Positions 9,973-17,844 of a DNA stretch of 64,000 bases are shown piece after piece. The notes under the pieces are model-generated. The model worked only from the letters and a program-made list of their open reading frames with translations. It had not been told where the DNA came from and did no database searches. This DNA comes from Oopsacas minuta. Lineage: Eukaryota; Porifera; Hexactinellida; Lyssacinosida; Leucopsacidae. Position numbers and translations under genes: made by a program. The DNA is taken from assembly GCA_024704765.1 (NCBI GenBank), contig JAKMXF010000299.1, positions 1 to 64,000 of the forward strand, read 5' to 3'. The first letter of the stretch is position 1. The number at the start of each line of letters is the position of its first letter.

Positions 9973-11574
9973 ATGGTTGCGTATAACAATAACTCTCTCA
10001 TAGATCTGCAGTTTAATTTGAATCGTCTATGTGACGGTGTCGTACACAGAGAAATTATTTCCATATCAGAGAGTGAATTTCAGCCAACTCTAGAATTTCT
10101 CAGACAATTGATTGCCACGAAATTTCATATTCCCTTAATCTGCCAGATCAACCTTAGTTTGTCAGGGGTCCCTATCGGCTGCCTACCTCCAGACTGTCAA
10201 CACATTTCTAGCAGACTTTGGAAAAAAGGAGAACGTCTTGTTTTTAACTTAGATTATTATACTAATAGTGTTCTTCTCACACCCATTATCAAATTGTTAG
10301 CACAATTTGATGAGATCATGAAGGATAAAAATTACCGTCTTCTTTATGTATTACTTCATTCGCTTAATCACGAGCATATTAATAAGCATGGCTGGGAATC
10401 TAATGAAGCACTGGGTACCAGACTCTACCTGTATAATTGTAATTTCCTGGATCTGTTGTTTTCCTGTATCAACTCTCTCAATGGCCAACTATTTGACCTC
10501 GAAAAGGATATTCCCTGTCAACAAAATTCAGAAACTCAACTAGAACTCTTTGGAACAGCTGATTCAATTTGTACTGCTCTGAATGCGGCAATGGAATTGT
10601 TATGGAACCTTGGTGCCAGGAGCACAGACCGAATTTTGTTGTTCAGGAAAGGATTCTTGGATCTCTCACAGCAATCAGAACGTATTGCTTGTGGATATAG
10701 AGAATCTCCTCACGAACAGTTTAGAGGTATTGGGAAAGCATTATCAGGAAGTTGTTTAGGTGCAATCCAAGGATATTCCGAGCTGAGAGCTCCTGCGCTC
10801 AAAATAGGGAATGATATCCGGTTCATGGCTACTATTCTGTATAATATTATAAATTCTGAAGAATATTCTACACAACATATGGAGGACGTTTTAAGAATTC
10901 TTATCCTCTTCAGTTGCTCCAACCAGTATAAAATTTCCCTGATCTTTATTCAACGTGATTTCTACTCGCATCTCCTCAATCACTTTGTAACTAGACCCCT
11001 AGTTCGAAACTATAGTAATTCTAACTATGAGATATTCTACATTGTATGTTTGTTGATGCTGAATTGGCTCAAAACTCCTCTTGCAGACAATCCTCCTACC
11101 GAACTAATGGTGTCTCTTGTACGTCTATTCAAATTGTTCTCCACGAGCATTGAGTTACAACATATTCTTGATTTTGAAGATCATACTGGATTCATTTGGG
11201 GAACTTTGGATCCGTTTTTATCTTTCTTTTTCATTCCTAGAACCTCTATAATCGGACGAATATATTATAACTCTTCATCCCATGTAGGTATTGCTTTAGA
11301 ATTGCTCAAATGCTATTTCAGAGTTCTTGTATTCTCTCTGGATGTGATACTCCATAGAGATCTCAGCAGACAGCAGTTGTTAGAAGAAGATCTTTTCACA
11401 TTTCTCATTATTGCTGATTGGTATGTTCCTGATGCAAAACTATTATCTCGCATTAAGCAGTGGTATCCAGAAATATCTTACTTGCCAGTTCCTTCCCTCT
11501 ACAATATCTCAGCTACTCAAGCTGTTGTTCAGGGCTATGGTGAATTTCCTGAAGTTATTCACCCGATTCTCTGA
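9973..11574 (+). CDS. unrecognised 533-residue helical protein, possible ubiquitin-like N-terminus
   Basis: A long intronless frame between two conserved genes, with normal codon character, so very probably a real gene. I do not recognise the family. Residues about 25-100 alternate strands and one helix in a ubiquitin-like order (EIISISESEF, then EFLRQLIATKFHIPL, then ERLVFNLDY). The remainder is Leu/Ile-rich and predicted by eye to be alpha-helical, as in armadillo or HEAT-type scaffolds. It ends in a conserved-looking stretch, WYPEISYLPVPSLYN. There is no signal peptide and no clear membrane helix. ATG at 9973 follows an AG by 13 nt. The same-strand position between COASY and SNAPIN gives no functional hint beyond possible co-transcription. 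Confidence 0.75.
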   Translation: MVAYNNNSLIDLQFNLNRLCDGVVHREIISISESEFQPTLEFLRQLIATKFHIPLICQINLSLSGVPIGCLPPDCQHISSRLWKKGERLVFNLDYYTNSVLLTPIIKLLAQFDEIMKDKNYRLLYVLLHSLNHEHINKHGWESNEALGTRLYLYNCNFLDLLFSCINSLNGQLFDLEKDIPCQQNSETQLELFGTADSICTALNAAMELLWNLGARSTDRILLFRKGFLDLSQQSERIACGYRESPHEQFRGIGKALSGSCLGAIQGYSELRAPALKIGNDIRFMATILYNIINSEEYSTQHMEDVLRILILFSCSNQYKISLIFIQRDFYSHLLNHFVTRPLVRNYSNSNYEIFYIVCLLMLNWLKTPLADNPPTELMVSLVRLFKLFSTSIELQHILDFEDHTGFIWGTLDPFLSFFFIPRTSIIGRIYYNSSSHVGIALELLKCYFRVLVFSLDVILHRDLSRQQLLEEDLFTFLIIADWYVPDAKLLSRIKQWYPEISYLPVPSLYNISATQAVVQGYGEFPEVIHPIL

Positions 11575-11709
11575 GAATATTTTTCTTTCTTTATTCATTG
11601 ATACATTTGTGTAATTTGGATTGTAATGTATCTTTCTTTTTATTCATTTTTAATTATAAATACATTCATTTTCCTCTTATTTTGTTAACAATAATTTGTT
11701 AGTTAGGAC

Positions 11710-12150
11710 ATGTGTGCAGAAGCTACAGGCATAGGTATTCAGATAGAATCAAGTGACAGCTCTCTTGAAGAAGGGTTATTATCTTTGCTACAACCAGCAG
11801 TAGAGACAATCAGTGACAAGATAGTACTAGTTCTGAGCAGTCAAGAAGAGCTAGGCTCTCAGGTAGCTCAGCTCTCCACGGCACTCGATCTGCTAGCACA
11901 AAAGCAAGCCATCCCCGTAGATATTGACCACTACACACGAAATCTAGCTAACTCTAAGAGACGTGTCTTGTTACTGGGCTCCTCAGTTACTTCAATCCAA
12001 GAGAGGCTCACTCGTCTTCAAAGGCAGATTACACTGGAAATAGCCAAACGTAAGAACATTCTAGACACAACACCTAGTACTCCCGTCCATACACAAGATA
12101 CTCCTGTTATCGAGCAGAAGCAGACAGAAGATACTACCACAAATAAGTGA
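11710..12150 (+). CDS. SNAPIN: snapin
   Basis: Small coiled-coil subunit of the BLOC-1 and BORC complexes, acting in lysosome positioning, endosomal trafficking and SNARE association. The 146-residue product aligns by eye along the whole family. EEGLLSLLQPAVETI matches the family opening, then VDIDHYTRNLANSKRRVLLL, then SIQERLTRLQRQI. The C-terminal tail is short and polar. Human snapin is 136 residues. ATG at 11710 follows AGs at 11701-11702 and 11705-11706. The gap to the preceding gene is 135 nt. No intron. Confidence 0.85.
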   Translation: MCAEATGIGIQIESSDSSLEEGLLSLLQPAVETISDKIVLVLSSQEELGSQVAQLSTALDLLAQKQAIPVDIDHYTRNLANSKRRVLLLGSSVTSIQERLTRLQRQITLEIAKRKNILDTTPSTPVHTQDTPVIEQKQTEDTTTNK

Positions 12151-12351
12151 ATAATAAATTCAAAATATATAATACAGTCTGTTCATTGATAGAATCGGTG
12201 TAAATTTATTATTAATTAATATGATAGTGTAAGCTACTATTTACACTTAATAGTGTTATCATTTCATTCAATCTTAAACAGCTTATAATCCATATAATCA
12301 AATGTATTTAAGTTCAAGAATCATCTATAATTAGTACACAGATCCTGACAG

Positions 12352-13719
12352 ATGATCCTCTTCCTTCTTATAATGACAGCTCTAATAAATTCCATCTTAG
12401 TAGATGGATCACGTTATGGCACATTACGAAATAATCAAGATTCTGATCCAATCCATCCTTTATACTATTTAATCTACGGTAACATTATAGCTAAAGAGAT
12501 AAGTTCTGTAAAACAGGGATTAGAAATGAAAATTGTTGAGTTTATTCAAGATTATTTCTCACCACAACTCCTCTCATATAATTGTCAATTAGTTCAGCCA
12601 CTGTACATAATGAACCTATCCAGGACTGCTCTCTATCTTAGTACTGATGGTCAGACACCTCTCCGTGTTCGTATATCTTGGATTAATGCAAAAGGTATAC
12701 AGGTGTTCCAAAGGAGACAAATATCAAAGGGTGTTCTTATTTCTTTTCGTTTTTATTCTATTTGTGAAAAACTTGATTATCTCAATGAAGTCACTCTCCT
12801 GTATAGGGAAAGCAAGTTTCATGTTCATTACCAGAACCATTACTTTATTCAGGACAGAGATTATGTAGATAAATCTCTGAGAATATTAACCTTAAATATT
12901 TGGAACACAAATAGTCGTAATAATACTTTAGCTGATTATTTGATGCGTTTAGAGCTGATGATTGAAGAAATACAGAAATCTAAAGCAGATATTATTGGTC
13001 TACAAGAAGTTAGGTTTGACAGCCGTCAAATCGGTGTATCACCCTTTCAGATGGAACAATTATCTTTAAGACTACCACAATACAATTATATATATCAGCC
13101 AGCTAGTTTGGATATCTCTATTGACGTGACCAATAGTACATTGGAAGAGGGATTGGTAATTATGTCTCGTTTTCCCATTTCTAGCTGGAGTTATATTCTA
13201 CTTCCAAGCGATATCTTTCTTGATGTCCACCAGCGCATATGTTTGCAAGCGGAAATTGAAATTCCTGGCGGATCTAAGCTCCACGCGTTTGTAACACACC
13301 TGTCCTTAAATCACGAGTTGAGGGAGCTCTCAGTGCAAGATATTGTCCATTTCATGTCTGCTTTTGAGGGAAACAAAGTTTTGTTCGGAGATATGAACTC
13401 TGAACCTGATAGTGCAGAGATGCAATATCTCCGTGACACAGGATTGAACGATGCTTGGCTTGCTTTCTACCCAGAGCCAGAGATTAGACCGCCAAGAAGC
13501 AGTGGGAATGGAGTACAGAGGTTTTACGGCTTAACATTCGATGCTACCGACCTGCAATTAAGGAAACGTATTGACTTCATTTATCTGGATTTATCTAACT
13601 CTTTAATAGCTAATAATATAGAGTTAATCGGGTTAAACGATAAAGACATAATTTCGGATCACTTAGGAGTATTATTGTCTAATTCTATCAGTACTAGTAG
13701 ATCTAGAGAAGATCTCTGA
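12352..13719 (+). CDS. secreted or lumenal endonuclease/exonuclease/phosphatase-fold protein
   Basis: A 455-residue protein with an N-terminal hydrophobic stretch (MILFLLIMTALINSILVDG), most likely a signal peptide. About 150 residues of unrecognised lumenal domain follow. The rest is an EEP-fold domain with its catalytic motifs: TLNIWNTN, GLQEVRFD (the metal-binding Glu), FVTHLSLN, LFGDMNSEPDS (GD-N motif), KRIDFIYL and SDHLGV (the catalytic Asp-His). The fold covers phosphodiesterases such as neutral sphingomyelinase, DNase I and inositol phosphatases. The substrate cannot be told from sequence. ATG at 12352 directly abuts an AG. Only 57 nt separate the stop from SSU72. Confidence 0.82.
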   Translation: MILFLLIMTALINSILVDGSRYGTLRNNQDSDPIHPLYYLIYGNIIAKEISSVKQGLEMKIVEFIQDYFSPQLLSYNCQLVQPLYIMNLSRTALYLSTDGQTPLRVRISWINAKGIQVFQRRQISKGVLISFRFYSICEKLDYLNEVTLLYRESKFHVHYQNHYFIQDRDYVDKSLRILTLNIWNTNSRNNTLADYLMRLELMIEEIQKSKADIIGLQEVRFDSRQIGVSPFQMEQLSLRLPQYNYIYQPASLDISIDVTNSTLEEGLVIMSRFPISSWSYILLPSDIFLDVHQRICLQAEIEIPGGSKLHAFVTHLSLNHELRELSVQDIVHFMSAFEGNKVLFGDMNSEPDSAEMQYLRDTGLNDAWLAFYPEPEIRPPRSSGNGVQRFYGLTFDATDLQLRKRIDFIYLDLSNSLIANNIELIGLNDKDIISDHLGVLLSNSISTSRSREDL

Positions 13720-13776
13720 TAGCTATATTGTGTTATTTATTTATTTAAATATATTTATTAGATCTTTTAATTGATT

Positions 13777-14361
13777 ATGAAGAAAGAAGATATGAAGATA
13801 GCTGTAGTGTGCTCTAGCAATCAGAACAGAAGTATGGAGGCTCACGCATTTCTCAAAAAGAAGGACTTTGATGTTCATAGCTTTGGGTCAGGGACTCAAG
13901 TAAAGCTTCCTGGAGCTAGCATGCATCAGCCTAACATATACGACTTCAACACAACATACGAAGAGATGTACCGGGATCTTGCTAGTAAAGACCATCAACT
14001 CTACACTGGTAACGGAATTCTACGGATGCTAGACCGCAATAGGAGAATTAAGCCTAAGCCAGAACGGTTCCAAGACTCGTCCCTTCTCTTCGATATGATT
14101 GTTACTTGTGAGGAACGGGTTTATGACCAAGTACTGGAGGAGTTCGAGAACAGAACTGTACGGTTATACAAACCTGTCTATGTTGTGAATATAGATATCC
14201 TGGATAATCACGAGGCGGCTACGCTCGGAGCTATCACCATAAATGATTTCTGTCAGAAAGTAAAAGATTCTGCTGACCTAGACGGTTACATCGAGGAGGT
14301 GATTATCCGTATGGATAATTCCGATTGGACTAATTTGCTTTATGCAGTTGTGTTCTATTAA
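13777..14361 (+). CDS. SSU72: SSU72 RNA polymerase II CTD phosphatase
   Basis: Phosphatase that removes phospho-Ser5 and Ser7 marks from the RNA polymerase II C-terminal domain and works with the cleavage/polyadenylation machinery. The catalytic loop is VCSSNQNRSMEAH, carrying the Cys-x5-Arg signature near residue 10. Family blocks FGSGTQVKLPG, YDFNTTYEEMY, DRNRRIKPKPERFQ and DMIVTCEERVYDQV follow. The 194 residues equal the usual family length. ATG at 13777 is chosen because the upstream frame contains only a TTG. The gaps of 57 nt upstream and 87 nt downstream are among the tightest in the window. Confidence 0.95.
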   Translation: MKKEDMKIAVVCSSNQNRSMEAHAFLKKKDFDVHSFGSGTQVKLPGASMHQPNIYDFNTTYEEMYRDLASKDHQLYTGNGILRMLDRNRRIKPKPERFQDSSLLFDMIVTCEERVYDQVLEEFENRTVRLYKPVYVVNIDILDNHEAATLGAITINDFCQKVKDSADLDGYIEEVIIRMDNSDWTNLLYAVVFY

Positions 14362-14448
14362 ATTGTCTAGAAAGTTTTGTTACTTGCATTCATATAAATA
14401 TTATTATATCACATTTTAATATATTGGTTGATTATTTGCATAGCACTG

Positions 14449-15090
14449 ATGCTGCAAAGTTTAAAAGTGAGTCAGTCTTTAACGTGGCTAAGCAGACGAA
14501 TACTTCCCTCTTGGAATTATCACACGAATTCTCCCAACTTCGATTCTCCCCGCAACGAAGAGTTTGTCTCCTCTTCCTATGAGAAGATCGTCCGAATAGG
14601 CTGGCTAGTCTGCTTGAGGAGAGTTATTAAAAAGAGTTTGGGGTGTGACATGAATCATAAAAATGCTTGTGATGGATTGCATTATTTGCGAGTCAAATAC
14701 AATGGCAGTAATTTAACAAGAAATACTTTGGATACAACACGCCTAGAGATTGGAGACTTATTCACTCTTGATAGTCCTGTCTATGACATGTTAGATGGAA
14801 TAAGTTATAATACAAAAAAGGCTGAAGTTATTGAGATTACGAAAAGGAATAGATCTCTGGAGCCTCCGGAGATTCTCAGACGTGGAGCCAAAAGGAGAAT
14901 AAAAGGCATGCGGGCTAAATGGCGGTTTGAAGTCAGAATGAAGATTACAATAACTACAAAGCAATTTTTTCGTCGAATACAGTATTCTGATCTTCCTAAG
15001 AAAGGGATTGAGGCGTTTAATGTGATGTTACAACTTAGCAATCCCAGTGACAATGTCTATGGAGGGAAACCTGTTAGCGAAGGCCGATGA
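14449..15090 (+). CDS. small basic protein, probably mitochondrial, possible S4-like fold
   Basis: A 213-residue protein not assigned with confidence. Its N-terminus (MLQSLKVSQSLTWLSRRILP) is free of acidic residues and rich in Arg, Leu and Ser, typical of a mitochondrial presequence. The middle (IGWLVCLRRVIKKSL, later LRVKYNGSNLTRNTLDTTRL then EIGDLF) has the spacing of an S4 RNA-binding domain: helix, strand, then a Val/Gly-Asp turn. The C-terminal third is strongly basic (RRGAKRRIKGMRAKWRF). A mitochondrial ribosomal or RNA-binding role is inferred. The neighbour COX10 is mitochondrial. ATG at 14449 follows an AG by 5 nt. Confidence 0.6.
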   Translation: MLQSLKVSQSLTWLSRRILPSWNYHTNSPNFDSPRNEEFVSSSYEKIVRIGWLVCLRRVIKKSLGCDMNHKNACDGLHYLRVKYNGSNLTRNTLDTTRLEIGDLFTLDSPVYDMLDGISYNTKKAEVIEITKRNRSLEPPEILRRGAKRRIKGMRAKWRFEVRMKITITTKQFFRRIQYSDLPKKGIEAFNVMLQLSNPSDNVYGGKPVSEGR

Positions 15091-15199
15091 TTGATTATTC
15101 ACAATTGTATATTAATTAAATAGAAATACTCACATAATATTCTGTATAACATGAATAGAATTAACTAATTAGCATTACTACCAGCTTAGATAATTCAGC

Positions 15200-16288
15200 A
15201 TGATGAAAATATGGCCACGTTATCCCCAAGTAATGCATTCACTGAAAACTAGCAGGCCTAGTGGTATGAGAAATTTGCTTAAGTATTATTCAGTCACGAT
15301 ATCATCTCCGGGATTAAAATCTGGACACCTGGATAACATCATGCACTTGACTCGTGTATATTTGAGTCTGTCCAAATTCCGCCTCTCTCTACTAGTCGTA
15401 TCCACAGCTGTTTCAGGATTCATCATTGCTCCTTGTCCTATTGCTGCTACCGGCATTTTATGGACAGCTACAGGCACAGCCCTATGTGCAGCCTCTGCTA
15501 ATTCATTAAACCAACTCTTCGAGATATCATACGACTCTGAAATGAAAAGAACTTCCAATAGAGTGCTAGTTCGGGGAATTATCTCTCCATTCCATGCCTG
15601 TTGTTTCGCTATAACATCAGCTGTGTTAGGCAGTTCAGTTCTATTCTTCGCTTTGAATGAGTTGACTGCATTGCTCGGATTATTTAACATAGTCTTATAC
15701 TCATTTGTTTATACTCCAATGAAGAGATGGTCAATATATAACACATGGGTAGGATCAGTAGTAGGAGCTGTACCTCCTCTCATGGGCTGGGTAGCAGCTA
15801 CAGGATCTATCAACTTACAGGCTTGTGTATTGTCTGCTATTCTATTTGCCTGGCAATTCCCACACATTTCTTCTCTATCCTGGTACACAAGAAAAGATTA
15901 TTTGAATGCTAAATACACTATGATGTCACTCGTTGATCCTGAAATGAATGCAATGGTTGGGCTCAGATATTCTCTGCTAATGCTACCCCTATGTTATTGT
16001 GCTCCTCTCCTGGGTGTAACTACTTATTGGTTTGTTGTAGACTCTCTTATACCAAATGCTCTCCTAGCTTGGTTCGGTTGGAGATTCTACAGAGATAGAA
16101 ATAACGACAGCGCTAGAAAACTATTTAGAATAACTTTATTTCATCTCCCACTCATCATGATGCTCATGATTATAAACAAGTCTAAAGTCTCTGAAAACCA
16201 CGAAACCCAGACAGAAAATTCTAACAATAATACATTCTTAGAGTCTAACATACTTATACGAAAGAAACAATCACAAAATCTAATATGA
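15200..16288 (+). CDS. COX10: protoheme IX farnesyltransferase (heme O synthase)
   Basis: Inner-mitochondrial-membrane prenyltransferase that farnesylates heme b to heme O, the first step to heme A for cytochrome c oxidase. The 362-residue protein has an Arg/Ser-rich presequence, then the UbiA-family core. LSKFRLSLLVVSTAVSGF starts the core, NQLFEISYDSEMKRTSNR carries the Asp-rich prenyl-diphosphate site, YTPMKRWSIYNTWVGSVVGA and AWQFPHISSLSW follow. Several hydrophobic segments are visible along the core. The C-terminal tail is polar and Asn-rich. ATG at 15200 (AG at 15197-15198) is used, and a second ATG follows immediately. It is the last gene of the plus-strand run, 109 nt from its neighbour. 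Confidence 0.93.
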   Translation: MMKIWPRYPQVMHSLKTSRPSGMRNLLKYYSVTISSPGLKSGHLDNIMHLTRVYLSLSKFRLSLLVVSTAVSGFIIAPCPIAATGILWTATGTALCAASANSLNQLFEISYDSEMKRTSNRVLVRGIISPFHACCFAITSAVLGSSVLFFALNELTALLGLFNIVLYSFVYTPMKRWSIYNTWVGSVVGAVPPLMGWVAATGSINLQACVLSAILFAWQFPHISSLSWYTRKDYLNAKYTMMSLVDPEMNAMVGLRYSLLMLPLCYCAPLLGVTTYWFVVDSLIPNALLAWFGWRFYRDRNNDSARKLFRITLFHLPLIMMLMIINKSKVSENHETQTENSNNNTFLESNILIRKKQSQNLI

Positions 16289-16397
16289 ATCGAATATTAT
16301 TATTGTTTATTTACTTGTAAATATTTTACTCACTTATAAATTTACTAATCGAACTAATTAGCTAACAAATCCAGTTACATATATGAAGAGTTAATCT

Positions 16398-17749
16398 TCA
16401 GGCAGGTATCTTCAGAATGTTTGGATGCACGAATGATCCCACAAAGATATAACCTTGATACTCTTCTGCATGTGATACGTAGCGAATATGTTGAGCCACT
16501 TCGTCATAGTAAAAGTCCAGTAATTCTCCTTCCTCTCCCAATCGAATAAATATACTTTCTTTAGGTGATACAGTACTTAAAATAAAATCTGTACTGAACA
16601 GTTTAAACGCCTATAAATTGTATAAATAATATTTGACAAATAACAAGTTGAGTTAATATAATAATACTCACCAATTTATTGATGATTGGGTGATTTGCTA
16701 TAAAGTCTGTGATATAAGGCCATTTTCGCATAGATCCCAAACCGACCAAATAGCCACCTCGTGGACTTTTCCTGATATTATCCGGTGAGCCAATGAGATT
16801 GTCTGCGAAAACTTCTATCTTCCTATCTCCGAGTGAATACCTCAATATTCGTGCTCGTGTTGTTTCTGTAATTAGCAGTGATACGCCGTCTGTATGTAAC
16901 TCTAAGCCATTCGCGAAGTACAGCTCGTTTGCTACTTCTGTCAGTTCATTTGTATCTAGCAAGAATTTGAACAATCTCCCTCTTGGTCTCAGCTCTGAGA
17001 ACTCGTACAAGAAATCTTTCAAATTATTCTTGTAGGAAACGTCTGTGAAAAATACAGTCTTTTTGTCAGGAAGTATAACCAGATCGTCTCCAAATTTGAT
17101 TGGTTTCTCTGTATTTGCTCTGCTGAAATCTAAGATGAGGTCTTTCGTCAGTTTAACAATATTTATCTTGAAGATACCGATAAAGGCATCAATCACCAGC
17201 AAGTGCTCCTCATCAAGTAATCTTATACCCAAAGGTCTACCGCATCTCTCTTCTGGATCTTTTCTTTTTTGGTTACAATGCTCGTCATCTAAACCAGCAT
17301 TTCCTAGAAAATAGAATATAGATTAATAATTAGTTCATACAGTGACAGTACATACCTGTCCTCAGTAGAATTTCCACTCCAGTCAGATCAAGTTTGAACC
17401 TTGCGATTCCCCCAGTCACTAGTCCTGTGTAGACATAGCCTAATGACTCGTGTACTACAAAGCACTCAGCTCCTGGCAATTCTAGAGTAGCTGGGGAGGT
17501 TATTAGCTTTGTTAATTCAGCTGGTGGTATTTCTGGAGGTACTTCTGACAATTGAAGCGGTAGAGGGTCGATAGGACAGGGAGCGAAATACAAATACACC
17601 AACAGTACAACTGTCGAAATTACAAATGCTTTACAGCATAATCCACACCATGAGCTCCCCTTACGATTAGTTTGTGTGTGTACTTTAGTTTCCTTCAGTT
17701 CTCTTTCTGGAGGAGCGTCCTTCTTTCTTTGTCTGGCTTCTTGGTTCAT
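16398..17749 (-). CDS. APMAP: APMAP-like type II membrane protein (strictosidine synthase-like beta-propeller)
   Basis: Exons 17749-17356, 17303-16672 and 16610-16398, joined by introns of 52 and 61 nt. All have GT-AG ends and the frame is kept, giving 412 residues. The product has a cytosolic basic N-terminus, one membrane helix at about residues 38-57, and an extracellular or lumenal six-bladed propeller of the strictosidine-synthase/paraoxonase-like group. The APMAP signature CGRPLGIRL spans the region after the first splice junction. FANGLELHTDG, ITETTRARILRY and GSPDNIRKSPRGGYLVGLGS follow. Human APMAP shows arylesterase activity and is 416 residues. It diverges from WDHD1 with 95 nt between start codons. 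The last exon supplies the terminal strand ending in ILKIPA. Confidence 0.88.
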
Positions 17750-17844
17750 GTTTCTGTATACTCATGTAAAAATAGTTAAATTAGTGAAGCTTTGCTATAT
17801 AAGTAATATTTACGATGCTATATTTAGATATTTATTAGAGACGA
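17750..17844. promoter_or_regulatory. compact bidirectional promoter between APMAP and WDHD1
   Basis: Only 95 nt separate the two divergent start codons. A TATATAAG box on the plus strand at 17796-17803 lies 42 nt upstream of the WDHD1 ATG. Its own core reads TATATA on the other strand. On each side an AG lies 4-6 nt before the ATG. Either the leaders are extremely short or the first bases come from a spliced leader. No other motif is claimed. Confidence 0.55.

Noticed and set aside
9767-10003. 78-codon frame just before the 533-residue gene
   Set aside because: It overlaps the real start in another frame, and its sequence looks like translated A+T-rich spacer.
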